A stretch of 64,000 nucleotides of DNA from JAAZKA01 sp034926225 (lineage in GTDB: Bacteria > Bacillota > Clostridia > Oscillospirales > QAMX01): contig JAYFRF010000001.1 of the NCBI GenBank assembly GCA_034926225.1, positions 372,001 through 436,000 of the forward strand, in the 5' to 3' direction. A model generated the notes under the pieces. It saw only the letters and a program-made list of their open reading frames with translations, searched no databases and was not told the origin of the DNA. A program made the translations under genes and the position numbers. Shown here piece after piece: positions 1 to 9,238 of this stretch. Positions within the stretch are counted from its first letter, which is position 1; each line of letters begins with the position of its first letter.

Positions 1-1
1 A

Positions 2-283
2 CTGGCATATTACCTCAAGCGACGTGCAATATATCTTTTCGCTCTCCTTTATTATACGGTATATGCGTCTGTCGTCATGATGGTGATCCTCCGCTTCCTC
101 ACGCCGCTCTCCCTTTTACTTTTAGTCACATTCATTCCCGTTCAGAAAAACATTCATTCATTTTTCATGAAGCAGGACAAGGAAGAAACATTTATCTTAT
201 CCATCAAAAACTTCCTTCTCATCATTTCGGTGCATATAATTTTAATTTTTCTGGGCGGACTTCTGCCCGGATGGGGAACATGA
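2..283 (+). CDS. UbiA/MenA-family prenyltransferase, C-terminal fragment
   Basis: The frame is open from the window edge, so only the last ~93 residues are seen. They form hydrophobic helices ending in a final membrane segment just before the stop. The spacing of helix, charged loop (KQDKEET) and last helix resembles the C-terminus of MenA-type 1,4-dihydroxy-2-naphthoate prenyltransferases from memory of the family. The catalytic DxxxD motifs would lie upstream and cannot be seen. The stop overlaps the next gene's ATG (ATGA), so the two are translationally coupled. In flavin-based electron transfer loci a MenA homologue makes demethylmenaquinone, which fits the neighbours. Another polytopic membrane protein is possible. 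Confidence 0.5.
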   Translation: MAYYLKRRAIYLFALLYYTVYASVVMMVILRFLTPLSLLLLVTFIPVQKNIHSFFMKQDKEETFILSIKNFLLIISVHIILIFLGGLLPGWGT

Positions 284-675
284 TTAAGTTTGCTAAAAAA
301 TCTGACATCATCATCATCGCCGCTTTCATTAGTGTGGGGATCCTGCTGTGGATCTTCTTTGGCGGTCTGTTCGGCGGTTCAAATGGGCTTAGGGCCGAAA
401 TATATTACAAGTCGGAACTGATAAAAACAGTGGACCTGACAGAAGGTAAGGAAGAAAGCTTCTCGGTTGAAGGTGTCCCCACCGTCGTGTTTCATCTGTA
501 CACCGACGGCAGCATCGCATTTATAAAATCCGACTGCCCCGATCAGATCTGCGTCAGATCAGGCAGACTGCGGAAAGTCGGTCAGATGGCAGCTTGCCTG
601 CCCAATCAGCTTTATATGAAAATCGTCGGTTCAGCGCCCGGGAATTCCGACGAACCGGACATGATAATAGGATGA
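280..675 (+). CDS. NusG domain II-containing membrane-anchored protein
   Basis: A 131-residue protein with one N-terminal membrane helix (IIIIAAFISVGILLWIFFGG) followed by a small beta-rich extracytoplasmic domain of the NusG_II type, with the typical segment SDCPDQICVRSGRL and a second conserved Cys near AACLPN. The start at 280 overlaps the previous stop as ATGA; an ATG at 271 in the same frame is an alternative. Proteins of this family are regularly found beside Gx transporters, FMN-binding lipoproteins and ApbE. The molecular role is not established; I infer a part in assembling or docking the extracellular flavoprotein. Confidence 0.8.
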   Translation: MIKFAKKSDIIIIAAFISVGILLWIFFGGLFGGSNGLRAEIYYKSELIKTVDLTEGKEESFSVEGVPTVVFHLYTDGSIAFIKSDCPDQICVRSGRLRKVGQMAACLPNQLYMKIVGSAPGNSDEPDMIIG

Positions 676-734
676 ATTCGCATACAAGCATAAGCAATAA
701 CTACTCGTTCTAGGATACCGGGGGATATGAATCA

Positions 735-1277
735 GTGAACAGACACCAATCCGACAGTGGCACAAAAAAAGTCGACATTAAACGCATCGCTCTGCTCGGG
801 ATTCTGTTTGCGCTGGCGGTTGTCCTTTCGATCGCGGAGAGCTTTATCCCGATTCCCATTCCGATTCCCATTCCCGGCGGCATCAAAATAGGACTGTCCA
901 ATATTGTGATCATGTTCGCACTTTTAAACATGCGAAAGCGCGATGCATTCACTCTCGCGGTTATGAAATCCACCTTTGTTTTAGCGACCCGCGGCCCTAT
1001 TGCCGGGATATTGAGCCTTTCCGGTGGACTATGTGCCTTGTCTGTGATGATCATCGTCATCGTGATACTAAAAGGCAGGAGCACATATCTGTTGGTCAGC
1101 GTAGCCGGGGCGGTATTCCACAACATCGGACAGATCATGGCAGCATCCGTGATCATGCAGACTTTTTTGTGGCCGTATCTGCCGTTATTGCTCATTTCAG
1201 GTATAGTGACAGGACTGGCAACCTCGATACTGTTGAAGCTTACATCCCCGGCGTTTCAAAGACTGCGCTTAAAATAA
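735..1277 (+). CDS. Gx transporter family membrane protein
   Basis: A 180-residue polytopic protein of the family once called heptaprenyl diphosphate synthase component I and now Gx transporter. Diagnostic are the PIPIPIPIPGGIKIGLSN stretch after the first helix and a run of about five membrane segments. The start is GTG at 735 with the purine-rich site GGGGGA upstream; an earlier ATG at 727 hits a stop after three codons. The family resembles ECF S-components, and the substrate is unknown. In Listeria-type extracellular electron transfer loci a protein of this kind accompanies the flavin-carrying lipoprotein, so I infer a role in that pathway. Confidence 0.8.
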   Translation: MNRHQSDSGTKKVDIKRIALLGILFALAVVLSIAESFIPIPIPIPIPGGIKIGLSNIVIMFALLNMRKRDAFTLAVMKSTFVLATRGPIAGILSLSGGLCALSVMIIVIVILKGRSTYLLVSVAGAVFHNIGQIMAASVIMQTFLWPYLPLLLISGIVTGLATSILLKLTSPAFQRLRLK

Positions 1278-1299
1278 AAATAATAAGGAGAACAATTTG

Positions 1300-2295
1300 A
1301 TGAAAAAGATTACTGCCTTGTTTTTGGCAACCGTTCTAGTGGCGGTACTTTTTACCGGCTGCGGAACAACCACCGGCGATACCGTAAAAACCGGCCTTGC
1401 TGTCATCACCTCGGTATTAAAATCGAAGGATGCCGGTGAGACAAGCGGACTTGCCCAGGCTGATTCGACAATTATCGCCGTTACTGTCGACGGTAAGGGC
1501 AAAATCACCGATTGTGTAATTGATGCTGTCCAGACAAAAGTTGACTTTACCGCATCAGGCGAAATCACCACAGCTCTCGACTCCGTAATCATGACAAAAA
1601 ACGAACTTGGAACAGAATACGGCATGAAGGGATCATCCTCAATCGGCAAGGAATGGAGCGAGCAGGCCGCCTCCTTTGCTCAGTATGTAGTCGGTAAAAC
1701 CGTCTCTGAGGTCAAGGGTATTTCGGTCACCGAAGACGGCTACGCAGCTGCAGCCGATCTGAAAGCTTCCGTCACGATACACGTGACCGACTTTATTACA
1801 GGCGTCGAGAAGGCCGCCGCAAACGCCGCCGACCTTGGTGCAAAGACAGGCGAAAAGCTCCGGCTCGCAACTGTAACGAACATCGAAAGTTCTAAAAACG
1901 CCACTGCTCAGGAAACGGGTCTTGCACAGATTTATTCCACCTATGTAGCACTGACACAGGATTCTAGCGGCAAAATCACAAGCTGCGTCTTTGACTCCTC
2001 CCAGTCGAACATCAACTTCGACGCCGCCGGAAAGATTACAACCGATTTGACCGTGGCTCCCAAGACAAAGAACGAGTTGAAAGAAGCTTACGGCATGGGT
2101 GCAAAATCCTCGATCGGTAAGGAGTGGTACCAGCAGGCCGCATCCTTCGCCGCTTATGTGAAGGGCAAGACAGTAGCTGAGGTCAAGGGCATAGCGGTCA
2201 GCGAATCCGGACAGGCTACAGACGCCGACTTGAGTGCTTCCGTTACGATACACGTAACTGACTTCATCAATCTGATAGACAAAGCCGCGGATTAA
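1300..2295 (+). CDS. FMN-carrier-like lipoprotein with two tandem repeats
   Basis: A 331-residue exported lipoprotein: signal peptide, lipobox FTG-C at about residue 20, then two ~130-residue repeats. Each repeat contains SSIGKEW-x-QAASFA-x-YV-x-GKTV-x-EVKGI and ends in DLxASVTIHVTDF. The last motif places Asp six residues before Thr (D153/T159 and D310/T316), the same spacing as the Dxx[ST]GAT site flavinylated by ApbE. The motif is not canonical: Ala-Ser-Val replaces Ser/Thr-Gly-Ala. PplA, the electron carrier of Listeria, also has two flavinylated domains. ATG 1300 follows AAGGAG by nine bases; a TTG at 1297 is in frame. The neighbouring apbE supports flavinylation, which is inferred. Confidence 0.75.
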   Translation: MKKITALFLATVLVAVLFTGCGTTTGDTVKTGLAVITSVLKSKDAGETSGLAQADSTIIAVTVDGKGKITDCVIDAVQTKVDFTASGEITTALDSVIMTKNELGTEYGMKGSSSIGKEWSEQAASFAQYVVGKTVSEVKGISVTEDGYAAAADLKASVTIHVTDFITGVEKAAANAADLGAKTGEKLRLATVTNIESSKNATAQETGLAQIYSTYVALTQDSSGKITSCVFDSSQSNINFDAAGKITTDLTVAPKTKNELKEAYGMGAKSSIGKEWYQQAASFAAYVKGKTVAEVKGIAVSESGQATDADLSASVTIHVTDFINLIDKAAD

Positions 2296-2302
2296 CCTTT
2301 CA

Positions 2303-2338
2303 TGTATCGGAGAGGCAAACTCATGCCTCTCCGATACA
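2303..2338 (+). terminator. Intercistronic hairpin after the lipoprotein gene
   Basis: A perfect 15-bp stem (2303-2317 with 2324-2338) around a 6-base loop. No T-run follows, so it may stabilise the upstream message or partly terminate, lowering apbE expression relative to its abundant substrate. Confidence 0.6.
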
Positions 2339-2370
2339 ATCATAATCATCCATTTAGTCAGGAATAACGT

Positions 2371-3450
2371 ATGAAAACGATGAAAACAAAAGGCATCATT
2401 CTTATTTTGTGTCTTTTGATGCTGCTTTCCACCGGGTGTGCTCAAAATAAAACGTACCGCTATCAGGCAGAATTCCTCCAGCTCTTTGACACGGTCACAC
2501 AAATCGTCGGGTATTCGGACAGCAAGGAGCATTTTTCTGAATTTGCCGAGCAGGTTCGCGCCAAACTCGAGGAATACCATCGACTCTATGATATTTACGA
2601 TAACTATGAGGGCATCAATAATATCAAAACGATAAACGACAACGCGGGCGTCGCGCCTGTGAAGGTCGATATAAGCATCATAGATATGCTGCTTTTCGCC
2701 AGAGCGGCATATAAGGCAACCGGCGGAAAAGTAAACGTCGCTTTTGGCTCCGTGCTGAGCATCTGGCATGATTACCGCGAATCGGGGCTTGACAATCCGG
2801 AAAGCGCGCAATTACCGCCGATGGAACAGCTGACAGAAGCCGCGAAACATACAAGTATCGACGACATGATCATTGATGAAGCGGCATCCACCGTCTATCT
2901 GTCCGATCCCCTGATGAAGCTCGACGTTGGCGCTGTTGCCAAAGGATATGCCGTGGAACAGGTTGTCTGCTATTTTGAAAGTCAGGGTGTGACTTCCCTA
3001 CTCCTATCGGTCGGAGGAAACGTCAAGGCTGTCGGCGAAAAGGCGGAGACTGACATGGGGAGCGATAACCGCTGGGTGATCGGTATTCAAAACCCCGATC
3101 AATCAAGCGACCAAGCCTACCTAATGCGGCTCGCAATAAAAGGGATCTCTGTCGTGTCGAGCGGGAACTACGAACGCTATTACGTTGTAAACGGCGTCAG
3201 ATACCATCACATCATCGATCCTGAAACCCTTTTCCCCTCTGATTATTACGCACAGGTGACCATACTTTGCCGTAACTCGGGGCTCGGTGACGCGCTCTCC
3301 ACCGCGGTCTTCAACATGCCCCTTGACGCCGGGCGTGCGTATATTGAGAGTCTTTCCGATGTCGAAGCTGTGTGGGTCATGAAAGACGGCAGCGTCGAAT
3401 ACTCAGAAGGCTTTGAGGATTTCGACAAATATGCCACAGTGCTCAAGTAA
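2371..3450 (+). CDS. apbE: FAD:protein FMN transferase (ApbE family) lipoprotein
   Basis: A 359-residue exported enzyme that moves FMN from FAD onto a Thr of a partner protein. It has a signal peptide with lipobox STGC (Cys23), followed by the ApbE fold with LDVGAVAKGYA, LSVGGNVKA, SSGNYERYY, HHIIDPETLFPS and GDALSTAVF (Mg2+ and FAD-binding region). Length is normal for the family. ATG 2371 has AGGA eight bases upstream. It lies directly after the tandem FMN-carrier-like lipoprotein, its likely substrate. It acts on the outer face of the membrane and corresponds to FmnB of Listeria-type electron transfer loci. Confidence 0.93.
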   Translation: MKTMKTKGIILILCLLMLLSTGCAQNKTYRYQAEFLQLFDTVTQIVGYSDSKEHFSEFAEQVRAKLEEYHRLYDIYDNYEGINNIKTINDNAGVAPVKVDISIIDMLLFARAAYKATGGKVNVAFGSVLSIWHDYRESGLDNPESAQLPPMEQLTEAAKHTSIDDMIIDEAASTVYLSDPLMKLDVGAVAKGYAVEQVVCYFESQGVTSLLLSVGGNVKAVGEKAETDMGSDNRWVIGIQNPDQSSDQAYLMRLAIKGISVVSSGNYERYYVVNGVRYHHIIDPETLFPSDYYAQVTILCRNSGLGDALSTAVFNMPLDAGRAYIESLSDVEAVWVMKDGSVEYSEGFEDFDKYATVLK

Positions 3451-3480
3451 CCGTCTAACAATCCCGCATCAACGCAAAGC

Positions 3481-3521
3481 TTAAGGGCTTGCTATTCACA
3501 GATAGCAAGCCCTTAACTTTA
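3481..3521 (+). terminator. Intrinsic terminator after apbE
   Basis: A perfect 15-bp inverted repeat (3481-3495 with 3502-3516), 6-base loop, followed by CTTTATT. It closes the electron-transfer gene set before the sugar transporter operon. Confidence 0.75.
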
Positions 3522-3666
3522 TTATAATATGATCACTTACCATACTTGTATAACCCATATGGGAGTGATTAATGCCTAGTTGTTATTATACAAAAACAGA
3601 ATCAATTCTATGATAGAAATAAATATATTGTAAGAATGTAAATATAGTTAACTCAATGTAAAGATA

Positions 3667-3696
3667 TTGATATTTACAAATTTAATTTAATATAAT
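3667..3696 (+). promoter_or_regulatory. Probable sigma-A promoter of the first sugar ABC operon
   Basis: TTGATA at 3667 and TATAAT at 3691, separated by 18 bases, in a very AT-rich 200-base intergenic stretch. It lies 42 bases before the permease start. Confidence 0.6.
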
Positions 3697-3737
3697 AAAA
3701 TATAAATAAACAATATAAAAAGAGGTGGAAACAAGCT

Positions 3738-4700
3738 TTGAGTAAAACAATTATCCCTGTATCCGTGCCTTCGACCGGCACTACAAAAAAACGAAAACGC
3801 GGGACATGGCTAAAGAACATGGAGTTACTTATATTGTGCGTACCTGCGTTGGTTTGTTACATATTGTTTGCCTATGTGCCTATGTTCGGATTGGTTATGG
3901 CGTTTAAGGATTACAAATTGGCGAAGGGAATTTGGGGAAGCCGCTGGATAGGGCTGAAGAACTTTGAATTTCTTTTTAAATCGGTCGATCTGACTAGAAT
4001 TGTTCGGAATACGTTGGTTTACAGTATCACATTTATCATTACGGGATTAATACTCAATGTACTGATTGCTATCCTGCTCAATGAAGTATCAAAGAACCGA
4101 CGGGCATTGAAATATTATCAGACAACGATGATATTCCCCAATTTTCTGTCATGGGTTATTGTCGGTTATATAACCTACGCGCTGTTCAACCCAAGTCTCG
4201 GGATATTGAACCAACTACGCGGATTTTTCGGCTTGGAAAGTATTGATGTCTATATGCATACGCGGTACTGGCCTGGGATATTAATACTGGTAAACCTATG
4301 GAAGGGTGTCGGTATGGGGTCTATGTTTTATTTTGCGGCGCTGATCGGCATAGACGAAAGTCTATACGAGGCCGCACGAATAGACGGTGCGAGTCGCCTC
4401 CAGCAGATTCTGCATATCTCGTTACCGGGACTGATTCCATTGATGACGATCATGTCGATACTCGCGATGGGCAGTGTATTCCGTGGCGACTTTGGTTTGT
4501 TCTATCAAATTCCACGTGATGTCAGTCTGCTGTATGAGTCCACTGATATTATCGACACCTATGTTTTCCGAGGCTTACAGAACAACAGCTACGGTATGGC
4601 AAGTGCGGTTGGTTTTGTGCAATCGGTTGTCGGATTATTATTGGTTACGGGAACGAACGCAATTGTGAAAAAGATCAGCCCCGAAAACAGTATGTTTTAA
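3738..4700 (+). CDS. CUT1 sugar ABC transporter permease, LplB-like
   Basis: A 320-residue membrane protein of the LplB/YteP permease family, the first transmembrane subunit of CUT1 importers for oligosaccharides such as uronates or complex glycans. It has six membrane helices and the EAA loop, seen as YEAARIDGASRLQQILHISL (about 215-234), that contacts the ATPase. The start is TTG at 3738, nine bases after GAGGTGG. It is followed after 17 bases by the second permease and then by the binding protein. No ATPase gene is present; such systems commonly share one MsmX-type ATPase encoded elsewhere. The substrate cannot be read from sequence. Confidence 0.92.
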   Translation: MSKTIIPVSVPSTGTTKKRKRGTWLKNMELLILCVPALVCYILFAYVPMFGLVMAFKDYKLAKGIWGSRWIGLKNFEFLFKSVDLTRIVRNTLVYSITFIITGLILNVLIAILLNEVSKNRRALKYYQTTMIFPNFLSWVIVGYITYALFNPSLGILNQLRGFFGLESIDVYMHTRYWPGILILVNLWKGVGMGSMFYFAALIGIDESLYEAARIDGASRLQQILHISLPGLIPLMTIMSILAMGSVFRGDFGLFYQIPRDVSLLYESTDIIDTYVFRGLQNNSYGMASAVGFVQSVVGLLLVTGTNAIVKKISPENSMF

Positions 4701-4717
4701 AGGAGGGAGATTGAGCT

Positions 4718-5629
4718 ATGGCGCGTCGTATTCATACCAGTCAGGTGCTGATCCATATAACATTTTGTCTGCTGTCACTACTGTATATTCTACCACTGCT
4801 GCTGATTCTCTCCATATCCTTTTCAAGCGAGCAGTCTGTCACATCAACAACCGCCGTAAACGCGGGGTACCATCTGGTTCCGACGGAGTTTTCGCTGGAA
4901 GCCTATGAAATGGCGATCCGCAGCCCCGATCAGATGCTTCGGGCGTATTTTATCACAGCAGTACAGGCAATTATCGGCACGGTTGCAAGCTGCCTTGTCG
5001 TAGGAATGGTTGCTTACCCACTTTCCAGAACCAATTTTGCCTTCCGCAAGCCGGTCACCTTTATCATCTTCTTTACAATGCTCTTCAGCGGAGGGTTGAT
5101 TCCAACGTATATAGTTTATACGAATCTTTATAAACTTGGCAATAATTTTTGGATTTATGTGCTTCCGGGGCTTGCGGGTGGTGCATGGAATACACTCGTC
5201 GTACGCACCTTTTTTAAAGGATTGCCGGAAGCGTTGTTTGAGTCGGCAAAAATCGACGGTGCGAGGGAAATGACGATATTCTTGCGGATTGCGCTGCCCC
5301 TGTCGACGCCGGTTTTTGCAACGATCGGTTTTTTAATGCTTGTAGGAAAATGGAATGATTGGAATACGAGCCTAATCTATATCCGTGATTCCGATCTCTA
5401 TACACTGCAATATTTACTCCAAAGGATCCTTAACGAGGCAAAGTTTTTAATGGATTTGGCAGCGTCGGGAAAAGCCTCACAGATCACTGCCGTACAAACT
5501 ATGAGGCTACCGATGGAGACGCTGCGTTATGCAATGTGCGTCATCGCAGCGGGTCCGATGCTGATCATATTTCCGCTGTTCCAGAAATATTTCGCCACTG
5601 GCCTGACCATCGGTGCGGTTAAAGGTTAA
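4718..5629 (+). CDS. CUT1 sugar ABC transporter permease, YtcP-like
   Basis: A 303-residue second permease subunit, related to YtcP/MalG, pairing with the upstream LplB-like protein to form the membrane channel. It has about six helices and an EAA loop near FESAKIDGAREMTIFLRIAL; the C-terminus ends in FATGLTIGAVKG, typical of this subfamily. The start follows AGGAGGGAG by about eight bases. Located between the first permease and the binding lipoprotein in one transcription unit. Confidence 0.92.
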   Translation: MARRIHTSQVLIHITFCLLSLLYILPLLLILSISFSSEQSVTSTTAVNAGYHLVPTEFSLEAYEMAIRSPDQMLRAYFITAVQAIIGTVASCLVVGMVAYPLSRTNFAFRKPVTFIIFFTMLFSGGLIPTYIVYTNLYKLGNNFWIYVLPGLAGGAWNTLVVRTFFKGLPEALFESAKIDGAREMTIFLRIALPLSTPVFATIGFLMLVGKWNDWNTSLIYIRDSDLYTLQYLLQRILNEAKFLMDLAASGKASQITAVQTMRLPMETLRYAMCVIAAGPMLIIFPLFQKYFATGLTIGAVKG

Positions 5630-5677
5630 GCCCCGTTGTCGTTGCGTTCCCTAATATTAATATAAGGAGAGATCCCC

Positions 5678-7399
5678 ATGAAAACACGTTATGTCGCAAT
5701 CCTTCTTGCGATACTGTTACTTGGCGGCATGCTCGCCGGGTGCCAGTCCGGTACGGCAACCCCGACAGCAACGGCTACTACCGCTGCTGTGGCTACTACC
5801 GCAGCAGCGGCTACCACCGTGGCTGCAACTACCACCGTGGCAGCGGCTACCACCACGGCTGCGACTACCATTGCTGCTGTTGCCACAACCACCGCACCGC
5901 CCGCAACGACGCAGGCGAAGTCCGATCTGGAACAGGTGACCTTAAACTTTTGGATGGGCTGTCAGGGGAAACAAAAGGATACCGACGAGGTACATGCGTA
6001 TCTTCAGCAGCAGATCAACGAATATCTTCCCAATACGGACATCGAATGGACGCTTCTTACCTTTGGCGAATATGACGAGAAGTGGACGAAAGCGCTTGCC
6101 GCGGGCGAAACGATTGACATGTCCTGGTACGGTTGGATGCGTACCGTAGGTGACGATGCCAACGACGGCACGATTCTTTCTTTTGATCCCTATCTTGACG
6201 AGTATGGCCAGAACATAAAGGCGTATTTTGGAGACCGTATCCTGGATCTGCACCGTTCGGCGGACGGAGGGCTTTATTTTATCCCGGCGTGGCAGGGGCT
6301 TTGCGCTAACCGCTGGTCGATGTATATCCGCAAACAGGCCGCCGATTCGCTCGACGAACAGACAAGAAAAGATATCACCGACGTCTATGTAAAGAATCAA
6401 TTTGAAACGTCTCTGGAATCACGCAAAGAAAATATGGACGTCCTGACAAGAATACTCGAGCAGACAAAGGCTGCCGGTACGATAGGCTCGGGCGTAGGTG
6501 GTGTCACCACATATCCGATCGAAACGAACTCGATTTACAGAGTCGGCACCTACGGCATGGTAATGTATGGGGATAGCGGGTTCAAAGTGGTGGATTTGTT
6601 TGACAACGAGTATTGGAAATTCCTCTATCAGACGGCTGCGGAATGGTACGACGCCGGTTATATACCCGCGGATATCGCTTCTCGCACCGACACCAATGGG
6701 TGGGCGGAAGACGGCGATAACGGTGTTACTTTCTCCTTGGGCGGCACACAGGGTTACGAGGATCCCGCCGGCGTATTTTCAACCCGTTACGGTATCGAAT
6801 TTGAAAACTACAGCATGTTCGGCGACGATCTCTTAGTACTGGGTACGCCGACCGGTGAATGTCTGCCGATGACCTCCAAGAATCCGGAACGTGCCGTGAT
6901 GCTTCTCGACCTGCTCTTCGCGCCAGAGGGCAAAGAAATCTACCGTACTTTTGTTTACGGTCTTGAAGACAAACACTACAAACGCACCACCGATAATGAC
7001 ACGATCGATCTGCTGACCGGAACCGGCGAGCCGCAGTCCGATTGGGCGTACGGAATTCCGGCATGGGTTTTGGGTACCTGTGAGGATATCTTTAACACCG
7101 CCGCGGGTACGGTAAACATTTACAAGAAATATAAGAATGCTGAGGCCACCGCATACGCGCCGCCCCTTCTTGCGTTCTCTTTTGACAATACCGACGTTTC
7201 TGTTGAACAGGCTCAGATCAAGACCGTCGTCGACGAATACGACAAGGTGTTGACACGAGGAGTCAAGGGAACCGCCGGATGGGAAGCGTATTACAAAGAC
7301 TTCCTTGATAAGCTGCAGCAGGCCGGTATTGACAGCTATCTTGCCGAGGTACAGAGTCAGGTTGACACTTTCGTCGCGGAACGCGGCGTCAAGTGGTAA
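5678..7399 (+). CDS. Extracellular sugar-binding lipoprotein (ABC type 1)
   Basis: A 573-residue solute-binding protein. It has a signal peptide with lipobox LAGC (Cys22), then a Thr/Ala-rich linker over residues 24-80 made of ATT/AAT-type units, which presumably lifts the binding domain through the cell wall. The globular part begins near LEQVTLNFWMGCQG. Large size and aromatic-rich segments such as MSWYGWMRT fit LplA-type binding proteins for oligosaccharides. ATG 5678 has AAGGAGA upstream. Last gene of the operon; a bidirectional terminator follows. The linker DNA is repetitive (ACC/GCT triplets) and may vary in length between strains. Confidence 0.92.
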   Translation: MKTRYVAILLAILLLGGMLAGCQSGTATPTATATTAAVATTAAAATTVAATTTVAAATTTAATTIAAVATTTAPPATTQAKSDLEQVTLNFWMGCQGKQKDTDEVHAYLQQQINEYLPNTDIEWTLLTFGEYDEKWTKALAAGETIDMSWYGWMRTVGDDANDGTILSFDPYLDEYGQNIKAYFGDRILDLHRSADGGLYFIPAWQGLCANRWSMYIRKQAADSLDEQTRKDITDVYVKNQFETSLESRKENMDVLTRILEQTKAAGTIGSGVGGVTTYPIETNSIYRVGTYGMVMYGDSGFKVVDLFDNEYWKFLYQTAAEWYDAGYIPADIASRTDTNGWAEDGDNGVTFSLGGTQGYEDPAGVFSTRYGIEFENYSMFGDDLLVLGTPTGECLPMTSKNPERAVMLLDLLFAPEGKEIYRTFVYGLEDKHYKRTTDNDTIDLLTGTGEPQSDWAYGIPAWVLGTCEDIFNTAAGTVNIYKKYKNAEATAYAPPLLAFSFDNTDVSVEQAQIKTVVDEYDKVLTRGVKGTAGWEAYYKDFLDKLQQAGIDSYLAEVQSQVDTFVAERGVKW

Positions 7400-7428
7400 G
7401 TTGACTGTCACAAAAGCTGATTTATAAT

Positions 7429-7477
7429 TAAAGAAGCTGTCGCTCGTTAGTATGAACCATGAGCGACAGCTTCTTTA
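7429..7477. terminator. Bidirectional terminator between convergent genes
   Basis: A perfect 17-bp stem (7429-7445 with 7461-7477) with a 15-base loop. It serves the binding-protein gene on the plus strand and the histidine kinase on the minus strand; the kinase stop codon lies within the right arm. Confidence 0.75.
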
Positions 7478-9238
7478 TGCTCTAATGATTGGACAACGTA
7501 TCATAACACGCAATCCTTGCGAAGGGGATGCCAGTGTAATGCCATAGAGATCTCCGAAAAGCAAACGAATACGGCGTTGAATGTTTCGGATGCCCACTTT
7601 GGAAGAATCCCGGCAATCCTCCGAGAGAGAGGCGCGTAATTTTTCAAGGGAGGCTTCATCCATACCAATGCCGTCGTCCTCGACGGACAGAACAAGAGTA
7701 TCACCGTTCTCGGAGGAAATGCCGATGCGGATTTCGCCGTTGTAACGCCGTGAACGCAGTCCATGATTCAAAGCGTTCTCAATCAACGGTTGTAAAGATA
7801 GCTTCAGTATTCGGCAGTCGAGAAGCGTATCATCTACGTCCCAAAAGACAAGAAGACGGCCACGATAACGTCGTTCTATAAGCGCAAGATAAAGCTTCGC
7901 GTGGTTAATTTCCTCTGCGACCGATACGAGATAGCTTTCACGGGAAAGGCTGATTCGAAGGAGAGATGCAAGTGTCGTCAACATCACGCTGATATCGTTA
8001 GGGGCGCCTAAGCGTTCGATGACACTCCAGTTGATGGTATCAAGTGTATTGTAGATAAAATGCGGATTGATTTGATTTTGCAGCATCACAAGTTGTGTGT
8101 CGTTTAGCGCTTTCATGCGCCGTTCAAGCTCGTTTTCGAGGAAGTCATTTCGACGCCGCATTTTTGCAACAACATTTCGGATATAAGCAATCTCGCTTTT
8201 ATTTTGCACGTCAAGATATTGGACTTCTGAACCGTTAATATCCTCCAGGGAGCGCACCAGCTCTCTTACGGGCGCATAGGTCAATTCTGTTATGACGAAG
8301 GAAACGATAAACGACAATAACAGCGTCGACAGTACGATTTGAAGCAGGAAAACATCTGTCGTTTGGTTGCCATATACAGAATACGGTGTGATCAAGATAT
8401 AATTCCAATCAAATTGTGTGGAGCGAATAAAAGAAAGGTAACACATGCCTTGCCCTTCAATAGTAACGATTTGAGAAGAATGATCTTGGAATGTGCTTAA
8501 GTCCTCTTAAAGCGTGAGCCCACTGGTTGTCAAACGGCGTACGTCGCTTGCGTACAGCATATGACCGTCAGGATCGATTAAATACAGCTCAGTGTCTCCA
8601 CTGGAATCGGCAAAATGCGCAAGCTTTTCGATGTTTATGTTGACAATGACCGCGCCTTCCCTTTTGTGGCTGTTTTTTATGGGATATGTAAGCGTCAGGT
8701 AATAGGGATAGTAATCATTTTTTAAACGTGCGTCAATTCGAAATGTGGCGTCAGTCATTTCCTGATAGGCGGGTAACCATGAAACGTCAGGCATCGATGA
8801 AAATGGCAGGAGGCCATTTTCGTAAATCATAAGTTGATTATCCTCTGAATAAAAATAAACAGATTCAACGTAATTAAAGGTGCCTGTGAAAACGGCGACG
8901 GACTGTATAATATCCTCTATATAGGGACTCTTTTCCAGTTGCTCTGCTTCAAGAAAAACAAACATTTTCACATTATGATCAATGGATAACATATAGGTGT
9001 AGGATTCCAGCTCATAAAATACATTATCAATCACGCTCGCCGTACGCGAAAGAGTCTCGATATGGGCGGCCTTTAAATCATTCTCACTGCGCTGATGCAG
9101 GTGTGCAGAATAAAGCAGAATTAATAGAACGATGGGAAGGCTGACCAGAATAATGATACTTAATAAATTACGAAAAAAAACACTTCGGAAACGATAAGCT
9201 TTTATATAATGAAAAAATCGACGGCGCTTTATCTGCAT
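7475..9238 (-). pseudogene. YesM-type sensor histidine kinase broken by one in-frame TAA
   Basis: Read as one frame this is a full-length (~587 codon) sensor kinase: N-terminal membrane helix, extracellular dCache-like domain, second helix, HAMP, His_kinase domain with QINPHFIYNTLD, and HATPase with LIENALNHG and DDGIGM. Codon 244 (8507-8509) is TAA; both halves are in the same frame and the reading continues EDLSTFQDHSSQ after the stop, with no deletion. ATG 9238 overlaps the end of the response regulator gene and has GGGTGG upstream. A second start at 8446 could make a C-terminal piece with one helix and the kinase core. It would sense glycans and drive the adjacent transporter. Sequencing error is possible. 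Confidence 0.85.

Noticed and set aside
1639..2811. A 390-codon minus-strand open frame over the lipoprotein and apbE genes
   Set aside because: It crosses two well-supported genes and a hairpin and has no recognisable domain.
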